DNA from: Candidatus Methylomirabilota bacterium
Lineage (GTDB): Bacteria; Methylomirabilota; Methylomirabilia; Methylomirabilales; 2-02-FULL-66-22
Assembly (NCBI GenBank): GCA_016209725.1
Contig: JACQVO010000129.1
Span: 1-17,913, forward strand
Length of the DNA: 17,913 nucleotides
Direction: 5' to 3'
The notes beneath the pieces were generated by a model. The model searched no databases, had not been told where the DNA came from, and saw only the letters and a program-made list of their open reading frames with translations. Of the stretch, positions 1 to 5,925 are shown piece by piece; the first letter of the stretch is position 1; each line of letters starts with the position of its first letter. Both the position numbers and the translations under genes were made by a program.

Positions 1-2
1 CC

Positions 3-539
3 GTGATCGAGGACCGCCGCGAGGGATTCCTGCAGGGTGTCCTGGTGGCTCCGGTGTCCCGGTCCAGCATCGTGCTGGGTCAGGCGCTGGGGGGCACCCT
101 CCTGGCCCTGGTGCAGGGGATTCTCTTTCTCCTCCTGGCTCCGGCTGCCGGTGTGTCCTTGACCGTGGCCTCGGTCCTCTCAGTGGTGGTGGCGATGGTT
201 CTGGTCTCCTTCGGGCTGACCAGCCTCGGGCTGGTCATCGCGTGGCGTCTGGATTCCACGCAGGGCTTCCACGCCATCATGAATTTGATCCTGCTGCCCA
301 TGTGGGTGCTCTCCGGCGCCTTCTTCCCCATCACCGGGGTTCCCTTGTGGCTCAGGTGGACGATGCACGTGAATCCGCTGACCTACGGAATGGCTGCTTT
401 GCGACGGTGCCTGTACCTGGGGAACCCCGCAGCCGCGGGGGCGGTTCCCGGGCTCGTGCCGGCACTGGCCGTCACCGTCGGGTTCTGCGTCCTGGCTTTC
501 GTCGCCGCCGCGGATGCCGCGCGGCGCAGCACGGTGTAA
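3..539 (+). CDS. ABC-2 type transporter permease, C-terminal part (5' truncated)
   Basis: This is the C-terminal 178 residues or so of an ABC exporter permease of the ABC-2 (DrrB-like) family; the true start lies before the window, and the GTG at position 3 is only the first in-frame codon. The sequence shows alternating hydrophobic helices and the typical family stretch MWVLSGAFFP, followed by WLRWTMHVNPLTYGMAALR. The opening EDRREGFLQGVLVAPVSR matches the cytoplasmic loop that contacts the ATPase in this family. It would form the membrane channel with an ATP-binding subunit presumably encoded just upstream. The next gene begins about 50 bp downstream on the same strand. ABC-2 exporters of this type often sit beside haem-copper oxidase assembly genes, which fits the copper-linked genes that follow, but the substrate cannot be told from sequence. 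Confidence 0.88.
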   Translation: MIEDRREGFLQGVLVAPVSRSSIVLGQALGGTLLALVQGILFLLLAPAAGVSLTVASVLSVVVAMVLVSFGLTSLGLVIAWRLDSTQGFHAIMNLILLPMWVLSGAFFPITGVPLWLRWTMHVNPLTYGMAALRRCLYLGNPAAAGAVPGLVPALAVTVGFCVLAFVAAADAARRSTV

Positions 540-542
540 CAG

Positions 543-574
543 ATTCACACTCTCACATTCTCACTGTCTCACTT
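543..574. repeat. Degenerate 8-bp tandem repeat, four units
   Basis: Four consecutive octamers (attcacac, tctcacat, tctcactg, tctcactt) fill the spacer between the ABC permease stop and the next start. The core is YTCAC. Similar period 7 or 8 repeats with different sequences occur in other spacers of this window (8158-8189, 8346-8417). Confidence 0.6.
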
Positions 575-592
575 CCGGCGAGCGGGGGCAAC

Positions 593-1027
593 GTGATCAG
601 CACAGCGATGTGGATCGTGTGGTTGCACCTTCTGGCGACGGCCGCCTGGCTGGGGGGAGGGGCGGCGATGCTCCTGGCCATCCTCCCGGGTATGGGGGAG
701 GGGAGGGAGGGGGGTGCCGCCGCCAAGCGCGCTCACTTCCTTACCTCGCGGGCCATGGAGGTCGTCGTCATCACCGGGATCCTGAATCTGCTTTTGCGGG
801 GGATGGGAAGCGGCGCGGGCTTCAGCCGGGCCTTCGTCGCCATGCTCTCCCTCAAGGTCCTCCTCGTCCTTGTCATGGCGGGGCTGCAGGTCTGGATGGG
901 AATTGCCTGGAAGCGTGAGGCCGATGCGGTGGGTGTGGCGGCCAGGCGCGCCCGAGGGGCCCTCACGGCGCAGCTCGTCCTGGGCGCGGTGGCCGTTCTT
1001 CTGGGACTGGGCGTCCGCTCTGTGTAA
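593..1027 (+). CDS. Small CopD-like integral membrane protein
   Basis: A 144-aa, four-helix membrane protein. The GTG at 593 is preceded by a purine-rich agcggggg; an ATG at 608 is the alternative start. The order is WIVWLHLLATAAWLGGGAAML (helix 1), an amphipathic loop, MEVVVITGILNLLLRG (helix 2), FVAMLSLKVLLVLVMAGLQV (helix 3) and a final hydrophobic C-terminal helix. The WLHLLATAAWLGG start and the LKVLLVL helix resemble the CopD or DUF4149-like superfamily, whose members occur in copper and oxidase-assembly neighbourhoods. The function is not established from sequence. It lies 15 bp upstream of the TauE/SafE-like gene and probably shares its transcript. An unrelated family with the same helix layout remains possible. 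Confidence 0.7.
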   Translation: MISTAMWIVWLHLLATAAWLGGGAAMLLAILPGMGEGREGGAAAKRAHFLTSRAMEVVVITGILNLLLRGMGSGAGFSRAFVAMLSLKVLLVLVMAGLQVWMGIAWKREADAVGVAARRARGALTAQLVLGAVAVLLGLGVRSV

Positions 1028-1042
1028 GGACAGAGCAACGCC

Positions 1043-1837
1043 ATGGGCCAGGGCACAGGGCATCCAGGACGACTCGGGACCTGCCTCCTCGTCCTGGGCA
1101 GCGCGCTGCCCCTCGCAGGCCTTTCGCTCGCCGCCGATCATTCGACGCACATCCATGTCCCCCTGGCGGGGGCAGGCCTCGCGGCCGCCTTTCTCTTTGG
1201 CCTTCTGGGCAGCACCCACTGCTTCGGGATGTGCGGGCCGCTGGTGAGCCTATACGCCGGCCAGCTCGCCGGCGGGGGAGGACCCTCACCGCCTCGCCAG
1301 CACCTTCTCTTCAATCTCGGCCGCGTGCTAGCGTACATTAATTTGGGGGCCGTGTTCGGTGCGGCGGGGTTCATCTTGGCGGTCCGTCCGTGGACCGCCG
1401 GCCTCGTGGGGCTCGCCGCCGGACTCTTCGTCCTGGCAATGGGAGGCCACTTCCTCGGGCTGAGCGCCGTCGCGAATCGGCTGGACCGTCTCCTGGCGCG
1501 TCCTACCGGGGCACTGGTGGGGGTCTGGCGGCAGTACGTCGTCCTGGCCCGGTCCCCTGGCATTGTCCTGCTGGGGGCGCTGCACGGACTGCTCCCGTGC
1601 CCCCTCCTGTACGTGATGTTCACATCGGCGGTGGCGCTGGGCGACCCCATCCGGGGCGGGGTGCTGCTCTTCTCCTTCAGCCTGGGGACGGTGCCGATGA
1701 TGTGGGGAATCGGGGCGGTGGGCCAGTACCTGAGCCCGGCGCGCCGCCTGGCATGGCAGCGCGTGTTCGGCGGGCTGGTGGGGGTCTGGGGACTGGTTTT
1801 AGTCCTCCACGGCCTCCAGAGCCTCGGGCTGTTCTGA
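1043..1837 (+). CDS. Sulfite exporter TauE/SafE-family (UreH-like) membrane protein
   Basis: A 264-aa polytopic membrane protein of the UreH-like transmembrane group, related to cytochrome c biogenesis transmembrane proteins. The family hallmark GSTHCFGMCGPLVSLY sits at the start of the first core helix (H59, C60, C64), and HGLLPCPLLYVM begins the second half (H181, C186). These paired His/Cys helices form a pseudo-repeat and are plausible metal or thiol sites. About six helices are visible. An N-terminal hydrophobic stretch is followed by a His-rich DHSTHIH. Relatives are often found with cbb3 oxidase, ccoI and other copper genes, so a role in copper handling or oxidase maturation is likely by context. 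The AAGGA overlapping the previous stop is the probable ribosome binding site. The transported substrate is unknown. Confidence 0.82.
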   Translation: MGQGTGHPGRLGTCLLVLGSALPLAGLSLAADHSTHIHVPLAGAGLAAAFLFGLLGSTHCFGMCGPLVSLYAGQLAGGGGPSPPRQHLLFNLGRVLAYINLGAVFGAAGFILAVRPWTAGLVGLAAGLFVLAMGGHFLGLSAVANRLDRLLARPTGALVGVWRQYVVLARSPGIVLLGALHGLLPCPLLYVMFTSAVALGDPIRGGVLLFSFSLGTVPMMWGIGAVGQYLSPARRLAWQRVFGGLVGVWGLVLVLHGLQSLGLF

Positions 1838-1896
1838 CATGCTGAGGTCGAGGTCCACCCGTGTTCCGAAAAAACCTTGAACCGCTGGCGTTCTTG

Positions 1897-1913
1897 TCCC
1901 GCCCCTGGCGGGA
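1897..1913. terminator. Short GC stem-loop after the TauE/SafE-like gene
   Basis: A 7-bp perfect stem (tcccgcc / ggcggga) with a 3-nt loop lies in the 151-bp gap before the desaturase. It lacks a clear T-run, so it is at best a weak terminator candidate. A ttctt/aagaa pair flanks it and could extend the structure. Confidence 0.3.
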
Positions 1914-1988
1914 TTGGCGGTTAAGAATTTCGGATGGGGGTTAGCTGCCCACGGACACAGGATGCTACGAGCAGGGGAGGGGAACGAC

Positions 1989-2993
1989 ATGACCACCTCA
2001 ACGGACGTCTCCTCCGGGCAGCCAGGGACCCAGCCGGCAGAAAGCCATCCGGACCGGCTGCCGTATCCTATTGGCGTCGCGCCCCGCAAGATCCTCTGGC
2101 CCTACGCCATCTCTAACACCGTCTATCACCTCCTGGCTCTCCTGGCGTTCCTCCCCTGGTTCTTCAGTTGGACCGGAGTGGTCCTGGCGTGGCTGGGGCT
2201 CAACATCTTCGGTACCCTGGGCATCAACCTCTGCTACTACCGGCTGCTCACGCACCAAGGGCTGAAAGTGCCGCGCTGGTTGGAGTACACTCTGGCCGTC
2301 CTGGGCGTCTGCTGCCTGCAGGACACCCCGGCACGCTGGATCGCCATTCACCGCAAGCACCATCAGCACTCGGATGAGCAACCCGACCCGCATAGCCCGC
2401 TGGTCACATTCCTCTGGGGGCACATGGGCTGGCTGCTGGTGGAAAACCGGGAGGTCAACAACATCGCCACGTACGAGAAGTACGCGCGGGACATCCTTCG
2501 CGACCATTTTTACTTCGCTCTGGAGAAGAATTTCCTCTGGCTCTGGATCAACCTGGCCCAGGGCGTGCTCTTCTACCTGGCGGGACTGGCCATCGGCTGG
2601 GCGACGACGGGCCAATACTTGGAGGGCGTGCGGTTCGGGCTGAGCCTCTTGGTCTGGGGCGTGTTCGTCCGCACCGTGGCCGTGTGGCACATCACCTGGT
2701 CGGTGAACTCTGTGACTCACATGTGGGGCTACCGCAACTACGACACCGACGAGAACAGCAAGAACAACTGGCTCGTCGGCATCGTCAGCAACGGCGAGGG
2801 CTGGCACAACAACCATCATGCCGAGCCCCGCTGCGCGGCCCACGGCCACCGCTGGTGGGAGCTCGACGTCACCTACCGTACCATTCGCTTCCTGCAAAGG
2901 GTCGGCCTGGCCAAGGACGTGGTGATGCCCAGCGAAAAGCTGCTGAAGAAACTGGCCGCGGGGAAAGTCATGGCGACGGAAAAGGGCTGGTAG
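1989..2993 (+). CDS. Membrane fatty acid (acyl-CoA type) desaturase
   Basis: A 334-aa di-iron membrane desaturase that would introduce a cis double bond into acyl chains, adjusting membrane fluidity. The ATG at 1989 is chosen because a strong ggggagggga precedes it; an in-frame ATG at 1914 lacks this. Histidine box 2 is HRKHHQH (H121, H124, H125, H127) and box 3 is HNNHH (H273, H276, H277), with the auxiliary NSVTH motif before it. Box 1, normally HxxxxH, reads YYRLLTH (Y84 to H89), so the first His is a Tyr (TAC instead of CAC). Hydrophobic helices flank the boxes as expected. Length and the WHITWSVNS and ELDVTY segments fit the stearoyl-CoA desaturase-like bacterial family. It is probably transcribed separately from the upstream genes. 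Electron donor and regiospecificity are unknown. Confidence 0.9.
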   Translation: MTTSTDVSSGQPGTQPAESHPDRLPYPIGVAPRKILWPYAISNTVYHLLALLAFLPWFFSWTGVVLAWLGLNIFGTLGINLCYYRLLTHQGLKVPRWLEYTLAVLGVCCLQDTPARWIAIHRKHHQHSDEQPDPHSPLVTFLWGHMGWLLVENREVNNIATYEKYARDILRDHFYFALEKNFLWLWINLAQGVLFYLAGLAIGWATTGQYLEGVRFGLSLLVWGVFVRTVAVWHITWSVNSVTHMWGYRNYDTDENSKNNWLVGIVSNGEGWHNNHHAEPRCAAHGHRWWELDVTYRTIRFLQRVGLAKDVVMPSEKLLKKLAAGKVMATEKGW

Positions 2994-3048
2994 AAACTGT
3001 CGTCGTGGAGTGTGCGCCCCGAGTGCAAGTTCAATGGTGAATTACCAA

Positions 3049-3076
3049 GTAAATTAGGGGACGTAAATTAGGGGAC
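3049..3076. repeat. 14-bp perfect tandem duplication at the transposon edge
   Basis: The 14-mer gtaaattaggggac occurs twice in direct succession. The second copy runs into the left inverted repeat of the RAYT element, and its last six bases are the first six of that repeat. It looks like a duplicated element end. Confidence 0.8.
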
Positions 3077-4150
3077 GTTCCTGACTAACTAAACTACCTT
3101 CGCTGCCGCTCGTTTCAGGCTTTTTGCAATTGCGGGTCCGCTTACCCCCAGCAATCGAGCCGCCTCGGCTTGCGGGAGCCCCAGATCGAGTACCAGTCGC
3201 TGGCCCAGCCGCGCTCTCACGCGTGAGACCGGCTCCCGCCGGCTCCCCGATTGCAGCTCCTCAAGGGAAACCTTCCCTTCCGCACAGACCCGGTCCACCA
3301 AACGCCTCCCCTCCCGCCAGCGCCGGTCTGCCGGAAGCTGATGTCTAATCGTTTCCTCCGCCTCCCCCAGCATCCTCTGCACAAACTCCCCACCTCCAAG
3401 GATCCTCTCGTCGGAGAGCGCTCGCTCCTCCTTCCGCCGCCGCGACTTGACCTGCGACCAGCCCCCCAGGGAACGAATCAACCCCCCTCCCACCAACTCC
3501 GGGCGCCTTCCCAATGGGATCCCGTCCGCCACATACTGGCGATAGGCCTTCACCGCCGCTTTCTCCCTCCGTCCAAACCAGGCCAGCACGTGCGCCCGAT
3601 CCTGCCAGGCGTAATGCACGTTGCCCATCACCACCGCGTGTCCGCACCAAGCAAATCGATCGAGGTAGGTGAGGTCCCGAACCAGCCCGGCACGCAGTGG
3701 ATTCAAGTGAATGTAGCGCACGAGTTCCTGGAAGTAGGCATCCTCCTCACAGACGATGGACTTGTACCGGTTCTGAAAGAGGTGCCCGTGCCGGCGATGG
3801 CGTCGATTGTAGTCGCCGGCATACCCGGTGAGGAACCGTCGCATGAACGCCGGCAACCCCTGGGGGCCGCTGCGCAGCAGGATGTGCGCGTGATTGGGCA
3901 GCAGTGCCCACGCATAGATGACCATCCTCGTGGAGGCCGCCGCCTCCCCCAGGCGGGCAATGAACTTCCCACGATCCTTCCCATCGTCTACAATCCTGCG
4001 CTTCTCGATCCCCCGCACCATCACATGGTGCAGCGTCCCAGGCGCATCCAGTCGAGCCTGTCGCGGCATCTTCCCTCCCAGCCCTCTCAAATGACCGTCG
4101 GTGTCATAGCGCGCATCGTATCACAAGTTTACTTAGTCAGGAACGTCCCC
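3071..4150 (-). mobile_element. RAYT transposase unit bounded by 24-bp inverted repeats
   Basis: Positions 3071-3094 and 4127-4150 are inverted copies of each other with 23 of 24 positions matching; both read inward from ggggacgttcctgac. The transposase stop codon lies inside the left repeat. Classical Y1 (HUH) transposons lack terminal inverted repeats, but RAYT genes are typically flanked by inverted REP-type repeats, so this looks like a compact REP-transposase cassette. The right repeat joins directly to a broken second transposase copy, which suggests insertion into, or recombination with, an older copy. Confidence 0.75.
3089..4069 (-). CDS. REP-associated tyrosine transposase (Y1/HUH family)
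   Basis: A 326-aa transposase that would nick and rejoin single-stranded DNA at REP-like hairpins through a 5'-phosphotyrosine link. The MPRQARLDAPGTLHHVMVRG start is the family's characteristic N-terminus; a start seven codons upstream is possible but less typical. The HUH motif is NHAHILL (H60, H62). The probable catalytic Tyr is in the RYIHLNPLRAGLV helix (Y119), with HGHLFQNRYKSI before it. Residues 130-326 form a long C-terminal extension ending in a helix-turn-helix, LPQAEAARLLGVSGPAIAKS, likely for DNA binding; Proteobacterial RAYTs are often only about half this length. No frame break is visible, so it may be active. It is flanked by 24-bp inverted repeats and followed by two broken relatives. 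Confidence 0.92.
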   Translation of the reverse strand: MPRQARLDAPGTLHHVMVRGIEKRRIVDDGKDRGKFIARLGEAAASTRMVIYAWALLPNHAHILLRSGPQGLPAFMRRFLTGYAGDYNRRHRRHGHLFQNRYKSIVCEEDAYFQELVRYIHLNPLRAGLVRDLTYLDRFAWCGHAVVMGNVHYAWQDRAHVLAWFGRREKAAVKAYRQYVADGIPLGRRPELVGGGLIRSLGGWSQVKSRRRKEERALSDERILGGGEFVQRMLGEAEETIRHQLPADRRWREGRRLVDRVCAEGKVSLEELQSGSRREPVSRVRARLGQRLVLDLGLPQAEAARLLGVSGPAIAKSLKRAAAKVV

Positions 4151-4237
4151 CATTCGGAAAATGGGACGGCGCTCGAGGCCGCGCACCATCACGTGGTGGA
4201 GGACCCCCGGGGCATCGAGACGGGCTTGACGGGGCAT
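4133..4237 (-). pseudogene. Truncated RAYT transposase, first ~28 codons
   Basis: On the minus strand the frame from 4237 reads MPRQARLDAPGVLHHVMVRG and then LERRPIFR. This is the conserved N-terminus of a RAYT transposase, diverged from the intact gene's IEKRRIVD. After codon 28 the frame runs straight into the right inverted repeat of the intact element and stops at 4133-4135. The rest of this copy is absent on the other side of the element. It is the remnant of an older copy cut by insertion or recombination. Confidence 0.8.
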
Positions 4238-4252
4238 GGCCAGAGGACGATA

Positions 4253-4390
4253 TCACAAGGCAGTTTCGGAAGCAACGGGTCCCCCATCCGTCCCCCATCC
4301 CTCGCGGTCGGGGATACGGTCTGAGTCGAGGACGAGCAGCTTCACATGGTGGAGCATCCCAGGGGCGTCGAGGCCGGCTTGGCGGGGCAT
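4253..4390 (-). pseudogene. Second truncated RAYT transposase 5' fragment
   Basis: The minus-strand frame from 4390 begins MPRQAGLDAPGMLHHVKL, matching the RAYT N-terminus for about 17 residues, then diverges into unrelated sequence (LVLDSDRIPDREGW) up to a stop at 4253. It is a second decayed start, arranged head-to-tail with the fragment at 4133-4237 and the intact gene. No Shine-Dalgarno sequence or downstream catalytic motif is seen. Confidence 0.75.
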
Positions 4391-4431
4391 TGCCGAATGA
4401 CAACCTGGCAAAGCATTTTCCGAAGCAACGG
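4256..4431. repeat. Direct repeat upstream of the two RAYT fragments
   Basis: The 23-nt stretches at 4256-4278 and 4409-4431, each just upstream of a broken RAYT start, match at 20 of 23 positions and share the core gaagcaacgg. With the coding fragments, the duplicated unit is about 150 bp long: transposase 5' end plus leader. This points to segmental duplication rather than chance similarity. Confidence 0.7.
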
Positions 4432-4511
4432 CTCCCATGATGTCCCCATGACGGTAAGGGATCCGGAGACTGACATATCCAATTAGGCTACCCTCTCTGA
4501 AGCTTGGTAAG

Positions 4512-5099
4512 TCACTTTCTCACACAACAGGCAGCTACTTCGAGCTTTACCGACGTAACTGAGGTGTCATCCTGAACTGCAAAGCTGAGGCGGTTGTTAG
4601 TCAACATGGCAGGCGTGAGAGGGATAGTCTTTGTCCCAGTCTGCCCTAGTGAAAACGGAAAGCTCGTGTAGACCGGCAGACTCAGGAGGACGGCGCCACC
4701 TGAAAAGACGCTCACCCCGTCGTTACCCGCGTCTAAGGAAGTAGCCGACTGCCCGCCTGTGAGTGCTCTATACTGAAGGGTCAGCTTGCCTGACATATAT
4801 TGGCAACACTCACCTGCGGGCCTCCACGTGAAGGTGTGCCTGAGATGCTTGTCAGTCTGGGTCCCACCAAAGTTTGTGAGTGGCGGCACGGGCGTAGGGA
4901 AGTCCGGCGCATACGGCGTAGCTGTTGGCGGATTCGCAATACTGACAAACATCGGACTCGGACACGCTAGTCCTTCAGCAGGAGTCGGTCCCGGTCGCGG
5001 CAAAGCTGGAAACCCTTTCTTCTCCTCCTGCGCTGCTCCGAGACCCGCAAAGACAGCCATGACCACAAGAGCGAAAGCCAGAGCTAGGATCTTCTTCAT
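4512..5099 (-). CDS. Secreted Cys-containing protein of unknown function
   Basis: I do not recognise this family. The 195-aa protein starts with a clear signal peptide, MKKILALAFALVVMAVFAGLGAAQ, with likely cleavage after AAQ. A Pro-rich segment follows (about residues 30-75). The remainder, rich in Thr, Ser and Gly and in alternating hydrophobic residues, looks like a beta-sandwich (HTFTWRPAGECC, KLTLQYRAL, NRLSFAVQDD, VTSVKLEVAACC). There are two CC pairs plus a single Cys near residue 46, suggesting disulfides in an exported protein. The start has a good gagaggag site 7 nt upstream. G+C by eye is about 53% in a sampled line, below the neighbours, and RAYT debris lies alongside, so recent acquisition is plausible. 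No partner gene is adjacent. Confidence 0.75.
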   Translation of the reverse strand: MKKILALAFALVVMAVFAGLGAAQEEKKGFPALPRPGPTPAEGLACPSPMFVSIANPPTATPYAPDFPTPVPPLTNFGGTQTDKHLRHTFTWRPAGECCQYMSGKLTLQYRALTGGQSATSLDAGNDGVSVFSGGAVLLSLPVYTSFPFSLGQTGTKTIPLTPAMLTNNRLSFAVQDDTSVTSVKLEVAACCVRK

Positions 5100-5925
5100 G
5101 GTGGTACTCCTCTCTAGTTGGAATGTTAGTAGATGTTACTTGACGAGCTAGAGTGCTTGGACTCCATCGACTCACCGGGGGTCCCGGGTATCGTCGCCCT
5201 GAATCGTGTCTTCATTTCAGCTCTATCACCTCCTTACCTTTTCGGGCAGCAGAATGTCGCCGAACGGAGCTGCGGTCGTGCCGTCCCCCCGATGCGCCGA
5301 CGATCCAGGGCCGCCGCGATGGGGGACCAATGGGGGCCATTGTTACCTCCTGTAACATGCGGCACCCTCTGTCTTTTGCGGGATCTTCATGATCGTGGCG
5401 TGATGAGGCCGAGGCGCCGGGCGGGAAGTCGGGAACCCAACGGCAGGGGCGGAGCATCGCAGGGCGATTGATGCAGGGTATGACGTGTCTAACTTTCCGC
5501 TGCGATGACGGCTCGTGAATTCACGGATTCGTGCAAGCGGTGGTGGGCGTTGGTGGCGAGGGGGGACACGGTCGGGAAGGTTGGCCTTTTGGTGCCCGAT
5601 GAGGTGGCTCGCTCTAAGCCTGGCGTTCCCGAGCCCCATAGCAGCAACCTGGGTGGAATGCCAGTGGGCAATGAAGAGCATTCGATCTCGTCGGACGTGG
5701 CAGGTATATACCAGAGGCCTGTCTAGATATCAATAGCATTTCCGCAAGCTCACCATCCTCCCCTTCAGGGAAACCGCCCCTCACCTTCACCTCTCCCTCT
5801 CAGGGGGAGAGGCGCTTGAGTGAGTAACGGGTAGGGGACAGGACGAGTTCCCCAATGCGGGAGTCCCCGGACCGCCGAATCCCGCAAGGCGGGAAACAGC
5901 CGAACTGCCGAACGCTCCAGCGCGG
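5100..5925. other. 826-bp region without a convincing gene
   Basis: Short ORFs of 60-120 codons occur on both strands, but none shows a ribosome site, family motif or consistent codon bias. The region holds a dyad TGTTAC-N5-GTAACA at 5341-5357, which looks like a small operator. It also holds a stem-loop 5790-5812 (cctctccc / gggagagg) of the type seen as interspersed intergenic palindromes, two octamers gccgaact and gccgaacg at 5899-5914, and a 6-bp stem tcccgc/gcggga at 5880-5894. The last lies just after the ccoI stop and could weakly serve as its terminator. Confidence 0.55.
5790..5812. repeat. REP-like intergenic palindrome
   Basis: An 8-bp perfect stem with a 7-nt loop sits in a context running from ctcacc to gtgag on its outer edges. 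Its composition matches GC-rich interspersed palindromes common in intergenic DNA of many bacteria. Only one copy is in this window, so repetitiveness here is inferred. Confidence 0.45.

Noticed and set aside
1998..2897. Minus-strand open frame opposite the desaturase
   Set aside because: It is a shadow frame rich in Val/Ala/Asp without motifs; the plus strand has the His boxes.
3251..4324. Plus-strand open frame across the transposase
   Set aside because: It is antisense to the RAYT gene, which has clear HUH and catalytic motifs on the minus strand.
5505..5726. Possible small plus-strand gene in the empty region
   Set aside because: There is no ribosome site and no motif, overlapping frames on both strands are equally open, and the composition is not gene-like.
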